NCBI GenBank assembly: GCA_943736015.1
Contig: OX031072.1
Coordinates: forward strand, 3,003,501 to 3,067,500
Length of the DNA stretch: 64,000 bases
Source: Tridacna crocea
Taxonomy: Eukaryota > Mollusca > Bivalvia > Cardiida > Cardiidae
Direction: 5' to 3'
Position 1 is the first letter of the stretch, and every line of letters starts with the position of its first letter. Shown piece by piece: positions 41,945 through 53,507 of this stretch. Position numbers and translations under genes: made by a program. The notes under the pieces were generated by a model that saw only the letters and a list, made by a program, of their open reading frames with translations, searched no databases and was not told the DNA's origin.

Positions 41945-42400
41945 ACATTTTATTTCATGCTTTCCGGTAGGATATCGAGAATAGCAGTGAAAATATTTTT
42001 CGATCTTACACTGGTACCACCAGTGAAAATACCGATTTTCACATTCTTGCTGCCTAGGTAAATTGCGCATGCCTAACAACCAGATGGGAAATATGACGTC
42101 ATATAACTTACATTTCTCGCGCTTGATGTAACGTTGCTATGCGGGAGGGGTACGCCACGGGGAATAAGGGAAAAGAGCTGTACTGAATTTTGATAAAGCT
42201 CTTCCCAGAAAGGGTAAAAAGCATGGAATAAATAGAATATTTGTTTTTTTCGGTGAAAGATCGAAATTTATTTCATCTCGTGAACACCATCGGTAATATT
42301 TTCACTCGTGGTGCACCACTCGTGAAAATATTACCAATGGTGTCCACTCGATGAAATAAATTTCGATCTTTCACCAAAAAAAACAAATATCCTCTATATA
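41945..42400. repeat. Palindromic repeat with ~55 bp terminal hairpin (copy 1)
   Basis: The hairpin at 42,254-42,378 pairs GAAAGATCGAAATTTATTTC with GAAATAAATTTCGATCTTTC around TCGTGGTGCACCACTCG. Upstream TATTTCATGCTTTCCGGTA and TATGACGTCATATAACTTAC are shared with the copy at 58,272. Intron 8. Confidence 0.75.
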
Positions 42401-42792
42401 TTCTTAACAGTTCAGCATAATCAGTGACTTCATCAAAGTGAAAATTAGACCTTAGTTAGGATTATACACTTGGCAAATTATAAAAGTAAATAAATTACAC
42501 AAATGAATTTGCACAAGTCAAAAACATTTTAATGGCTATTGTTAATCCCAAGTCCTTTGTAGGCATCCACAAACAAACACAAGTGTTTGCACATTTCTTC
42601 CCAATCTAAGGCTAGAAAAAGTACCGGTAAAAAAACCCCAAATGTACAAATATCACATTTTTCTTTACAAAGTCAATATAGCCTATCAACCAATTATCTA
42701 CAACAAATAACACATTAACTTAATCTCTTTTTTGGGAACTGATACTTTTTTCCTGATACTTTTTTTCTGATACTTTTTATCTTGTTTCTTTT

Positions 42793-43545
42793 TATACGCC
42801 GTGGCGGGCGGGCGCACGTCCGGGCGGGCGGGCGGCGTCCAGTTCTTTGTCCGGAGCATATCTCCAAAACTATTCTAGCTAGGCTTATGAAATTTCATGG
42901 GTGGATAGATCTCATCAAGAGGGAGTGCAGTACGCAGGAATCATAACTCTTGCTTGTTTAATTTTTGAGTTATTGCCCTTTGTTGTTTTTCATACTTGAA
43001 TTTTGTCCGGAGCATATCTCCAAAACTATACTAGCTAGGGTTATGAAATTTCATGGGTGGATAGATCTCATCAAGGGGGAGTGCAGTGCACAGGAATCAT
43101 AACTCTTGCTTGCTTAATTTTTGAGTTATTGCCCTTTGTTGTTTTTCATAATTGAATTTTGTCCGGAGCATATCTCCACAACTATACTAGCTAGGGTTAT
43201 GAAATTTCATGGGTAGATAGATCTTATCAAGGGGGGTGCAGTGCGCAGGAATCATAACTCTTGCTTGCTTAATTTTTGAGTTATTGCCCTTTGTTGTTTT
43301 TCATACTTGAATTTTGTCCAGAGCATATCTCCAAAATTATACTAGCCAGGGTTATGAAATTTCATGGGTAGGTAGATCTTATCAAGGGGGAGTGTACTGC
43401 ACAGGAATCATAACTCTTGCTTGCTTAACTTTTGAGTTAGTGCCCTTTGTCGTTTTTCATACTTGAATTTTGTCCGGTGCATGCCCCAGCTTTACAACTT
43501 GGGGTAAGACAGGCGTATCTTGCGACAATTTGCCGCTCTTGTTTT
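42793..43545 (+). mobile_element. Pearl-like element, family 3 (four tandem units)
   Basis: Starts ATACGCCGTGGCGGGCGGGCG with an inverted GGCGTAT near the end. Four ~157 bp units each have TTTTGTCCGGAGCATATCTCC, AAATTTCATGGGTGGATAGA and ATCATAACTCTTGCTTGC. It ends with the hairpin GCCCCAGC..TTGGGGT and GCTCTTGTTTT. The units are nearly identical, so this copy is young. It interrupts a palindromic repeat whose other half resumes at about 43,546 (CCTGATAGTTT..CCATCTGATTGTACAAC). Confidence 0.8.
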
Positions 43546-43721
43546 CCTGATAGTTTATCCCCTACAATCAATACACCACAGCAGTGAACGAGTTTTCAAG
43601 TCCCCTGCCATCTGATTGTACAACGAATTCATTATTACGCTATACTATATATAAACTGCAATACTATTCACTATACAAGTTTTACCATTTCAATGTTTGT
43701 TAAACAAATTTAATCTGTTTT

Positions 43722-45043
43722 TGGCTCACCTGAGCACAAAGTGCTCAGAGTCAGCTATTGTGATAGTGCTGAGTCCGGCTTCTGTTGTCTGTCGTCCGTC
43801 ATGTGTCGTCAACTTTAACCTTGTATACGCTCTAGAGGCCACATTTTTCCTCTGATACTCATGAAACTTGGTCAGAATGTTTGCCTTGATGAAATCTCAG
43901 ACGAGTTGGAAATTGGGTCAAAAACTAGGTCACTAGGTCAAATCTTAGAAAAACCTTGTGTACGCTCTAGAGGCCAAATGTTCAGTCCAATACTCATTAA
44001 AGTTGGTCAGAATGTTTGTCTGGATGATATCTCAAATGACTTTGAAAATGGATCATGTCGGGTCAGAAACTAGGTCACTAAATCAGATCTTAGAAAAACC
44101 TTGTGTTCGCTTTTAGGCCACATTTTCAGTCCAAAACTCTTGAAAGTTGGTCAGAATGTTTGTCTTGATGATATCTTGGACGACTTCAAAAATAGATCAT
44201 GTCAGGTCAAAAACTAGATCACCTTGTCAAATGTTAGAAAAACCTTGTATACGCTCTAGATGCCTCATTTTCAGTCCAAAACTCTTGAAAGTTGGTCAGA
44301 ATGTTTGTCTTGATGATATCTCAGACGAGTTTGAAAATGGGTCATGTTGGGTCAAAAACTAGTTTACCAGGTCAAATCTTAGAAAAACCTTGTATACTCT
44401 CTGGATGCCACATTTTCAGTCCAACACTCTTGAAAATTGGTCAGAATGTTTGCCTTGATAATATCTTGCATGATTTTAAAAAAATTGGTCATGTTGGGTA
44501 AAAAACTAGGTCAATAGGTCAAAAGTTATAAAAAAAACCTTGTGTATGCTCTGGAGGACACATTTTCAGTCTGATACTCCAGAAACTTATTCATAATATT
44601 TGTCTTGGTGATACATGTACCTTGAATGAGTTTGAAAATTGGTCATATGGAGTCAAAAACTAGGTCACTGGGTCAAATATTAGAAAAACCTTGTGTACTC
44701 TCTAGGGGCCACATTTTCTGCCTGATACTCTTCGAATTTGGTCAGAATGTTTGTTTTGTGGTGTCTTAAAAAAGTTTGATAATGGGTAATTGTCAGGTCC
44801 AAAACTAGGTCACTTGGTCAAATCTTAGATAAAACCTTTTGTATGCTGTAGAGGCCACATTTTCAGTCCAATACTCATGAAACTTTGTCAGAATGTTTGT
44901 CTTATTGATAACTCAAAAGTGTTTGATAATTGGTAATGTCTGATAAAAAACTAGGTCACTGGGAAACTAGATTGAAAATGGTTCATGTTTGGTCAGTAGA
45001 CTCAGATGAGCAATTTCAGGGCCATCATGGTCCTCTTGTTTTG
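43722..45043 (+). mobile_element. Pearl-like element, family 4
   Basis: Opens with the palindrome GCTCACCTGAGCACAAAGTGCTCAG.. and TCGTCCGTC. About eight ~140 bp units follow with TTGGTCAGAATGTTTGTCTT, AAAACTAGGTCAC and AGAAAAACCTTGTGTACGCT. It closes with GATGAGCAATTTC, the hairpin GGGCCATCATGGTCC and TCTTGTTTT. Repeat-derived frames such as 43,861-44,501 are not genes. Confidence 0.8.
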
Positions 45044-45483
45044 GTTTTAAAAGTTGAGTACGCTGACGAAGTAGGATTTCCTTTCTGAGTGCCCCCATTT
45101 AGTGAAAACTGACATCACTGGGACCTGACATCACTAAAACCTTTGTAATATGTGCTAAAAAGCGTGCATAATCTTTATCTTAATCTTAATCGATGTCACC
45201 ATTTTGGATATTGTGTTGATAGTGTAGTCATATATGCCGGGCTCCCAAAAGGGAAACTGCTTTTTCGTTGGTTTCGTCAGTGAACATGATATATATGTTC
45301 GGGGCATATTATCAAATCAGATCACGAGAAACTTCTGTGCAGTGTGATAATGTTTGCTGTTCTTTGTTGTAGTGTACACAGGTTACAGACAAACATGACT
45401 GAACAAAACCAAACAAAAGGTTGGTGTTGTTTGCATAGAACTATTTGTTTGTGTAGATGGGCTTTTACATGTGTTTATTGCAG

Positions 45484-45610
45484 AATCCACAGAACAATGA
45501 TCAACCATTCAGTACAGAGGAAGATGTGGCCCAGCATGATCATTCCACTGACCACACATATACTGTACCAGGAGAAGATGAAATGAATTCAACTTTGGAC
45601 AACAAGCCAT
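45484..45610 (+). CDS. TNFR-like receptor exon 9
   Basis: Acceptor TTTATTGCAG and donor CCAT/GTAAGC, phase 0 to 1. It codes NPQNNDQPFSTEEDVAQHDH.. NSTLDNKP, acidic and cytoplasmic. The opening NPQN echoes the 25-residue repeat, suggesting it also derives from the exon series. Confidence 0.78.
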
Positions 45611-45732
45611 GTAAGCTTTACCACTTTATTTAATTTTTCAGCTTGGCTGTTTTCAAAGGAAACATCAAGGTTTTGTCATAGCCCAGGTGTTGTGTCTGTC
45701 TGGGTGGCAGAACAAACACATTGACATTATGA

Positions 45733-45836
45733 GTTGTACGGTCAGGTGGCAGGGGACTTGGAAACTTGTTCACAGCTGTAGTGAATTACCGGTATGTCGC
45801 CCCGAGCCAAAGACCCCTGCCACCTGACTGTACAAC
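45733..45836. repeat. Palindromic repeat (GTTGTACGGTCAGGTGGCAG)
   Basis: GTTGTACGGTCAGGTGGCAG and CTGCCACCTGACTGTACAAC form the ends of a ~104 bp fold-back. Left halves occur in each unit of the 39-42 kb exon array and a right half at 43,592-43,623. Confidence 0.75.
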
Positions 45837-46265
45837 AAATTTATTATACTGCAAAGTTTTACCCTTTCAAAGTGTGTTAAGTGAAATTTTTCTGTTTTAT
45901 AATATCACAAATCGAGTATGCTGACAAAATTGAAATTCTCTTCCAAGTGTAACTAAAACATGCAGTTTGGTGCATAAAGGTGCAGTCTGGTGATCGAACG
46001 ACGCCTTTTTTAGATGTTGAGTTGCACATGCACTGATGATTACTTGGCACTCAAAAGGGAAACTGGCTTTACGTGGTTTTTGCCAGGGTACATGATATAT
46101 GTTCCCGGCATGTCAACCAATCAGATAACGAGAAATTTCTTTGCAGTATAATAATTTATAATGTCTCTGTTATTACTGATGATATTTACTTGGAACTCGA
46201 ACAAGTTGTTAACTATATCAACAGGGAAACTCATACATTTTATGTAATATCTCTGTTATTACACT

Positions 46266-46594
46266 CCGGAGCCCTATTAGCTCAATCGGTAGCATTCAGA
46301 ACTTCAGAACATGGGGTTGCGGGCACGATCCTTGAGTCGGCCTGTTTCCTTTCATAGGATGGAAAATAATCATTGCAACAGGATTAATTCCTTTTTCATC
46401 CCTGATCATTGTTTTGATTGGGGTTATGTGGGAAAGCTATCAGTGACTTGGAGATATTGTATGGAGTACATGTATAAGAAACCCCAGGAAAGTATGGATT
46501 GGTGTACTGGCCGGTGTGGCCGCCATGATAATAATGAAATAACTTAAATAATGTTGAATGCGACATTAAACACCATACAATCAATCAATCAATA
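46266..46594 (+). repeat. tRNA-derived SINE
   Basis: The A-box-like TAGCTCAATCGGTAG and B-box-like GGGCACGATCC are both visible at the 5' end. The body is related to the SINE at 3585, and the tail is CAATCAATCAATC. Best-preserved head of the three copies. Confidence 0.75.
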
Positions 46595-46807
46595 CTTTCA
46601 ACTCTAACAAGTTGTTAACCAGCAGTAAAAGGAATCCACACATTTTTTTTATATCCCTGTTATGAATGAATACTATGTATTTGATTCAAACAAAGATAAG
46701 GTGTTTAAATATTCAGTTATTGCTGTAGATATTTACTTCAAACTTGTACATGTTGTTTACTATGAAAAGTGGAATCAAGAATCCTGTGCCATCATCCATT
46801 TGCTTCC

Positions 46808-47031
46808 TTAACTCTTTACCACACAATACCGACTTTTAACGACCCTGAGAAAGAAGTCTCTGGAACATGGGAAAAGAAGAAAATGCTAGTAACCAGCATT
46901 TTCTCCTTTTCCCGTAATGTTTTCTTTCCATCCCAAAACAAACTTCAAATTTTCAGGCACTTTTATTTTGTCATCTGCAAATGCTTTCAATTTGAATAAG
47001 TCTAAAATTTTGTTGTTTGGTAAAGAGTTAA
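46808..47031 (+). repeat. TTAA MITE
   Basis: TTAA at 46,808-46,811 and 47,028-47,031. One arm has lost part of GAAAACATTGTG (now GGAACATGGG). Confidence 0.82.
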
Positions 47032-47087
47032 TCAATTTTCATAACCTGTAGTGGATCTACCCACTACAGATCATGAAAACTGATTAA
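47028..47087. repeat. 60-bp hairpin between two MITEs, bounded by TTAA
   Basis: TTAATCAATTTTCAT..CTGTAGTGG and its inverse ..CCACTACAG..ATGAAAACTGATTAA fold on GATCTA. The bounding TTAA sites are those of the neighbouring MITE copies. Confidence 0.65.
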
Positions 47088-47299
47088 CCCTTTACCACAC
47101 AATGATGACCTTTGAAAAGGAGCATTTTGAAAACATTGTGGGAAAAAGGAGAATGGTAACCAGCATTTTCCTCCTTTTCTAACAATATTTTCTACCCTAT
47201 CACTAAACAATTGCACCGTTTTAGCCACACTGAAATTGCTGTCTACAAATGCTTTCAATTTGGACAGGGCTAAAATATTGTTGCCTGGTAAAGGGTTAA
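47084..47299 (+). repeat. TTAA MITE
   Basis: TTAA at 47,084-47,087 and 47,296-47,299. The hairpin apex is shortened (GGAGAATGGTAACCAGC). Confidence 0.8.
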
Positions 47300-47406
47300 G
47301 GAAGTGGTTATCAAGATTGTTTAAGTTTTAAGAAATTTTTCCACAATCAATGTAAAGGTAAGTATGAACCAGAAAGTTTAATTTTTAGCCAATCAACTGA
47401 TATGTG

Positions 47407-47545
47407 TATAACCCAGAGGAAAAAGCCTCTGGAAAACGTTGTTAGAAAAGAAGAAAATACTGGTTTCCCTGAATTTTTTCTAACCTTTCAATTATTTCAT
47501 GCAAGTGCTTCCAATATTCATAAGTCTAGAAAAAATTCTATGTGG
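47407..47545 (+). repeat. Old TTAA-MITE remnant
   Basis: AAAGCCTCTGGAAAACGTTG and GAAAATACTGGTTTCC remain of one arm; the ends are lost. Confidence 0.45.
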
Positions 47546-47744
47546 TCAATATTGATGTATTTGGTAGTGAAAGACCTAACAGAAGAGGAGATGTCACAAG
47601 TCATAGACAACTTTACTGTGGAACAGAGTAAAGACTATTTGTCTGTTATCTTTTGGAAGCTCAAAGGTATTGTTTTTCGTTTGTTATAAGAGATTGTTAT
47701 AAGAGACTACGGTATTCCTTCATGCATGGCTTCATATCAGTTTA

Positions 47745-48150
47745 AATGCAATACCTAACAACTGCATTAGGGAGAATTGTCTTTAGCTCAATGGTTATGA
47801 TGTTGGCCTTTCTTCCCGGCGTTCTAGATTCGAGTCCTGCCTGTTCCCGTTATTTCTGCTATGCATTTGTTTTTTTATCGGTATGGACTTTGTTTGGAAG
47901 GTGGGGGCTCGTTTGGGATTGGCCATTTATGGCATTTGTTTTCCAAAATCGGAGTTTCTGCCTAATTAGGCTATAAGTCACCAATAAATGATGATTTTAT
48001 GCCGGGTTGTGTTACAGGAGACAACTCCTTCATGCATGGTTTCATCCCGTTTAAGTGCAATACCTAACAATTGAGCTAGGGAAAATTCTCTTTAGCTCAT
48101 CGGTTATGGTGTTGGCGTTTCGTGAGAGCGAATCCTGCCTGTTCCCTGTA
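47745..48150 (+). repeat. Tandem tRNA-like SINE heads
   Basis: Two related blocks about 300 bp apart share TGCAATACCTAACAA and TCTTTAGCTCA(A/T)(T/C)GGTTATG (A-box-like). The first has GATTCGAGTCCTGCC and the second GCGAATCCTGCC (B-box-like). No complete cloverleaf, so no tRNA gene is called. Confidence 0.6.
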
Positions 48151-48520
48151 TTTCTGCTTTGGATTTGTTTACTTGTTTCTTTGTTACAGACTTTCTTTGT
48201 AAGACTTTCATATTTATTTTGCCTAATTTTGAACAAAATATGGGGTATTATTACAGCCCTGGAAGCATCATCTGCATGGTCATAGTGCAAAACTGAAATT
48301 TTTGTGTTTCTATTAAAACTAAAGATATTTACTTAAAACATAAACATGACTATTTAAATGGGAACTCCTATAATAGTGGCAGCTAACTGTCAACCTGTGT
48401 TTGACAAAGTATTGCTTGTTTCTTTACTTAGAATTTTCACTGAAAACCAAGCACTTGCGGCTGAGTGTTGGCAGGTGCTTTAGTTTTATACATGCGTTCG
48501 TATTATTTGGGAGGAGGGGA
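48151..48520. other. Intron 9, nothing recognised
   Basis: AT-rich and non-coding. Confidence 0.4.
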
Positions 48521-48750
48521 TTAACTCTATAACAAACGACCAAATTTTAGGTCTGTCCAAATCAAAAGCATTTGCAGACGACAAAATGAAAGTAACTGAA
48601 AATTTGAAACATGTTTTGTGCAGGGTAGAAAACATTGTTGGAAAAGGAGGAAATGCAGGTTACCAGCATTTTCTCCTTTTCTCAGAATGTTTTTTTAAAG
48701 GCTTCTTTCTCAGGGTCGTCAAAAGTAGGGATTGTGTGGTAATCTGTTAA
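48521..48750 (-). repeat. TTAA MITE
   Basis: TTAA at 48,521-48,524 and 48,747-48,750. One stem arm reads GGAGGAAATGCAGG, opposite TCTCCTTTTCTCAG, so the hairpin is partly unpaired. Confidence 0.82.
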
Positions 48751-49247
48751 CAATGTGTATCACAAATTTTTCTAATGGACACATTTCTTTCTAACTTTGT
48801 ACCCTCATCATGTCTCTGGGTGATTACAGGGAGATTACTGTAAAAAAAGATATGGGTCACCATGCTTGTTTTTGAGAAAACTGCCTTTGAAAATTCAGCT
48901 TGTATTGGATTTAACACACTTTTCTTTAATATAATCAGTTAAACAGGAAAATTCCTGGTTTTGAGATGAGCAAATGTGCAAATATGCATTTTATATATGG
49001 ACCATTGAGTTAAAACAGGAGATACATGTAATTTGATGGGTTAAAGGTCAATCTGTAATGAATACATGTACATACTTTCTAATGGACAAATATTTCTTAA
49101 AATTTCCATTTATAGTGTTTATAATTCAAACAAGAGGAAAAAAGAAAATGGTACCTATCTGTTATTTTGTTAGAAAACAGTGATGATTGTCACTGTGGAA
49201 GTTGACTTTTTCAAGGAAAAAAATAATATAAAAGCTCAGCAGTCATA
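48751..49247. other. Intron 9, nothing recognised
   Basis: AT-rich and non-coding. A decayed MITE core (AGAGGGAAAAAGAGAATTGC..CTCTCCTTTTTCCACACT) follows at 49,248-49,300. Confidence 0.4.
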
Positions 49248-49300
49248 GAGGGAAAAAGAGAATTGCTTTTCAGGAGTGTTCTCTCCTTTTTCCACACTGG

Positions 49301-49599
49301 TTAGGTAGCATGCAGGACTTTAGAACAGGAGGTTGCTGGATCAAATCCAGCTTAGCCAATTTCTTTCCAAGAATTGATGATAGTAATTGCAACAGGATTC
49401 ATTCTTCTCATACCACTGATCATTGTTTCAATGATGGTTATGTGGAAAAGCAGCCAGTGGCTTGGACAGTATATTGTGCAGAATATTGGTAAAAGAAACT
49501 CCATGAAAGCATGGATAGGTGAACTGGCTGCCATGATGTAACTGAAATAATTTTGAATGCAGCTTTATACAGCATACAATCCATCAATCAGTCAATCCA
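49301..49599 (+). repeat. tRNA-derived SINE
   Basis: The head GGTTGCTGGATCAAATCCAGC has a decayed B box. The body CAACAGGATTCATTCTTCTC, the GGAAAAGCAGCCAGTGGCTT block and the AATCAGTCAATC tail match the other copies. 3' fragments of the same family lie at 62,893-63,000 and about 63,490-63,571. Confidence 0.75.
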
Positions 49600-49740
49600 T
49601 TTCCCACAGTAAATTTGAAAGTAGAAACAACTATACTTCCACAGCTTTAACTTTCTTGCTTTTGTTTGCTTGTTTGGTGTTTAATACCTGTCAGCAGTTT
49701 TTTAATTATTTCATGGTGACAGTTCACAGATCTATTTTAA

Positions 49741-51497
49741 TACCCCCCACAATAAAGTGGGGGAGGGGGGTTATACTGGAAATGCCATGGCTGTCTGTCC
49801 GTCTGTCTGTCTGTCCGACTGTCTGTCTGTCTGTAGACACAATTTTGTCCAGAGCGTATCTCCTACAGTTTTTCAAGTACTGCCTTGAAACTTTCACGTA
49901 ATGTTTGGGTACATATGAAATTGTGCATGTGCGTGCAATTTTCACGACCTTACTGCCATTGGTTGTGAAATTATCTCCCCTTGAATTTTTTGCGCTTTGC
50001 AAATTTAAACTTTGGAGTTTTGTCCAGAGCATAACTTCCAAAGTATTGAAGCTAGGTACTTCAAACTTTACATACAGTTACATCACATTAAAGAGAAGTG
50101 CACCGTACAAGAACCATAATTCTATTCCAACCATTTTTTTAGTTATTGCCCTTTGTAAATTTTAACTTTGGATTTTTGTCCAGGTCATACCTTCCAATGT
50201 ATTGAAGCTAGGTACTTCAAACTTCACACACAATTAGATCACATTAAGGAGAAGTGCAGTGTACAAGAACCATACTCTGTACCAACTAGTTTTTGAGTTA
50301 TTGCCCTTTATAAATGTTAACTTTGGGTTTTTTTCCAGGTCATAACTTCCAATGTATTGAAGCTAGTAACTTCAAACTTCACAGACAGTTAGATTACTTT
50401 AAGGCAAAGTGCATTGTACAAGAACCGTAACACTATTCCAACTATTTTTTGGGTTATAGCCCTATGAATATTTTAACACTTGATTTTGTCCGGAGCATAC
50501 TATCCAAAGTAATTAAGGTAGGAGCTTCAAATTTCACACACAGCTAGATCACATTGAGGAGAAGTGCAGTGTACAAGAACCATTACCCTATACCAACTAT
50601 TTTTTGAGTTATTGCCCTTTGTAAATTTTAATTTTAGATTTTTGTCCAGGTCATAACTTGCAATGTATTGAAGCTAGTTACTTCAAACTTCACACACAAT
50701 TAGATCACACTAAGGAGAAGTGCAGTGTACAAGAACCATTACTTTGTACCAACTTTTTTTTGAGTTATTGCCCTTTGTAAATTTTAACTTTGGTTTTTTG
50801 TCCAGGTCATGTATTGAAGCTAGTAACTTCAGACTTTACACACCGTTAGATTTCAGAAAAGCCAAGTGCAGTGTACAAGAACTGTAACTCTATTCCAACT
50901 TTTTTTTATTATCGCCCTTTGTAAATTTTAACATTTTATTTTTGTCCGTGGCATAATTTCCAAAGTAAAAAAGCTAGTAACTTCAACCTTGATAATTTTT
51001 ATACATATAGGCCACATTAATAAGACGTGCATGCTACAAGGACCATTAATCTATTTCCACTATTTTAAGAGTTATCCCCCTTTATGAATTTTAACTTTGG
51101 ATTTTATCTGGGGTGTAACTTGCAAAGTACAGAAGCTAGTAACTTCAAACTTCATGTACAATTAGATCACATAAAACAAAGTGCACTTTAGAAGAACCAT
51201 AACTCTATTCCCATTATTTTAAGAGTTATTTCCCGTTGTATGTAATGAATTTTTGTTTTTGTCTTGGGCATAACTTACAAAGCATAAAAGCTAGTGACTG
51301 CAAACTTCATAATATATAGATAGACCACATTAACATGAAGTACATGCAGAGTATAAGAACCATAAATCTATCCCCACTTGTTTGTTTTCTTTGAACTCTT
51401 TCTTTTGTGCTAAACCATTCTGCATTCTGTTACAAAGGGCACTTTTGTGACATGGAGCTGGTGGGGGTATGATCACGTTTAGTGATAGCTCTAGTTT
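49741..51497 (+). mobile_element. Pearl-like element, family 1 (longer copy)
   Basis: Starts with the palindrome CCCCCCACAATAAAGTGGGGG and a (TCTG/TCCG)n tract. About ten tandem 140-160 bp units match those at 8757-10,166. It ends GTGATAGCTCTAGTTT. The shared 5' and 3' ends define the element boundaries. Confidence 0.8.
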
Positions 51498-51699
51498 GTT
51501 CTCTTTACCAGTACTAAACAAAGAAAGAGTGCTGCTTGTTTCAGTGCACCAGTAGTACATGTATTACCATAATGTTGTGCAAAAACTACATAAGTTCCCT
51601 TTTGATTCACTATCCATGACAAAAACACATGCTCAATATGGATGGACTTGAACATTTTATCAGCAGCACATGCATGTGAGAAAGCTGTAATACAGTTTT

Positions 51700-52764
51700 T
51701 AACTCCACTGGCCAAAGGCCAGTGGCTTATGGGATGGCCCATTGTCCATCATGTGTCTGTTTGTGCTGCATGCATTGACTATTATTTCAAACATCTTCTC
51801 CTTTGAAAGTACCCATCCAATTTTGATGAAGCTTGACAAAAATGATTCTGCCATGGTCAGGCTCTTCAGAATTTATTGAAAGAATATTGAAAATCTTCTT
51901 GTCTGAAACCATAAGGCCTAGGGCTACCAAATTTGGCATGCAGCTTCATCTAGTTGACTTCTACCAATTCTCTTCAAATTATAGTTCTGGGGTAAAATTT
52001 CTCTCCGGCCAGGGGTTTGGGTGGGTTCACAAGTTTTATATGGGCTTATATTGGGAAAACGTAAAAGTTCTCTTGGTACCTAGCCATAGTACTTAGGACT
52101 ATTAAACTTGGCAAATAGCTTTTTCAAGTAGGCGTCTACCTAGAGTGTCCAAATTGCAGCCCTGGGGTCAAATTTGGCCCTGTCCTTGGGGGTCACAACT
52201 TTTACATGGGCTTATATAGGGAAAACTTTAAAAATCTGCTTGTATCTAAGCCATACGGCTTAGGTCTATCAAACTTTGCATGTAGCATTATCATGTAGGC
52301 ATCTACCAAGAGTGCCCAAGTTATAGCCTTGGGGTCAGGTTTGGCCCCAGGCCAGGTTTCACATTGGCTTTTATTGTGAAAACTTTATGAAACTTCTTGT
52401 CAATAGCAATAAGACCTAGGACTACTGAATTTAGCCCTGTTGCACGGGTCTCATGTTTTACAAGGCCTTTTATTGGGGAAACTATGAAAATCTTTTTATA
52501 ACCACACATTCTAGATCTGTATGATTTTGTAATAGGCTTGTTCTTGTGGACCTCCACCAGGATTCAAGTAATTATAGCTTTGTGGTAAGAAATGGCTTTG
52601 CCCTGGGGTCAGAATTTTCTTCCATGATTTTATAGAGAAATTTTTGTGTGTCTTCTGGTTTGAAACCAATTGGAAAAGAATAATTGAAATGTTCGGCTTG
52701 TAGTGTTTTTACTTACTAGTATTAGTCAATTGTACAATACAGGGCCATCTTGGCCCTCTTGCTT
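51700..52764 (+). mobile_element. Pearl-like element, family 5
   Basis: Starts with the palindrome CCACTGGCCAAAGGCCAGTGG. Weakly repeated ~170 bp units with GGGGTCA, TTTTACATGGGCTTATATAGGG and GAAAACTTT follow. It ends with the hairpin AGGGCCATCTTGGCCCT and CTTGCTT. Older and more diverged than the others. Confidence 0.65.
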
Positions 52765-52870
52765 CTAAATATGGAGAGGGGGTAGAGAGAGAGCAAGAGA
52801 GCAAGCAGGAATGATTAACTGACATTTAACGAATGAATGAATAATTTAGGTTGATATAATTTTCTTTCAG

Positions 52871-53460
52871 GCAAGGATTTCCATGAGCTAAGAAAAACAG
52901 TTGCTGATACATACCATCATGACAAGAAAAGACAGTTAAAAATGGCATTATCCATACTCGGATTACACCAGCCCCAACTGAAAATAGCTGATTTAGTAGA
53001 GGGCTTACATGAACTGCAGAATGCTCGAGAAAACATCGACAGTAGTGAAGAATGTGCCACTACTTTTTCTTTGACTGAGACTTTGGCTACCTCCAGCAAA
53101 AAGCCAAATGCCATATCCTCACATAGCAAGGATGAAGAAAAAGAAACATCAAACATAATTGCAACAGAAGTAGGCAAAAGCTCCACAACTGAAACATGGC
53201 AAAGTCCTGTTACGCATCACAGACCTACAATCAGTCATCCAACAGAGAGTGTAAATCCCTTAGATCATGCCTTAGATTACAATTCCAGTGAATTCGTACT
53301 TGTGCATAACAAACATCCCAAAAATCCACCTGATTTTATGAAAATGGCACTTTTGAAAGAACATAATTTCACTACACAGGGGTGTGAAAAAGTGGACCAT
53401 AGTTTGAAACGTAGAGGACCTAGTGATATAGATGGTGGAAAAACCGTATCATATGTGTAA
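52871..53460 (+). CDS. TNFR-like receptor exon 10: cytoplasmic C-terminus and stop
   Basis: Acceptor AATTTTCTTTCAG, phase 1. It codes about 196 residues, ending KTVSYV with TAA at 53,458-53,460. The first part, FHELRKTVADTYHHDKKRQL then ALSILGLHQPQLKIADLVEG, is amphipathic. It could be the C-terminal half of a death-fold helical bundle, but the N-terminal helices are not evident, so I do not call a death domain. The remainder is Ser/Thr/Lys/Glu-rich and probably disordered. Confidence 0.78.
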
Positions 53461-53507
53461 ACTAAGTTGAAGTTTAGGATATATGCAGAACATAGATATT
53501 ACCATTA

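Larger units (their letters stand above)
11691..53460 (+). other. TNF-receptor-superfamily-like gene, full span
   Basis: Ten exons joined by GT-AG introns with compatible phases: 1 (after a one-base correction), 1, 2, 0, 0, 0, 0, 0, 1. They predict about 603 residues: signal peptide, cysteine-rich extracellular repeats, one transmembrane helix, and a long acidic and Asn-rich cytoplasmic tail. This is the layout of a type I TNF receptor at the cell surface. No clear death domain or TRAF-binding motif is seen. The ligand and the human counterpart cannot be named from sequence. Confidence 0.75.

Noticed and set aside
43861-44501. Chain of ~70-codon ORFs with similar peptides
   Set aside because: Readthrough of the pearl-like core repeat.
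47760-47850. tRNA gene
   Set aside because: A- and B-box-like motifs exist but no acceptor stem or cloverleaf pairs; the unit is duplicated and SINE-like.
52871-53460. Confident death-domain call in the receptor tail
   Set aside because: Only the C-terminal helices are suggestive; the first helices and the central Trp are not visible.
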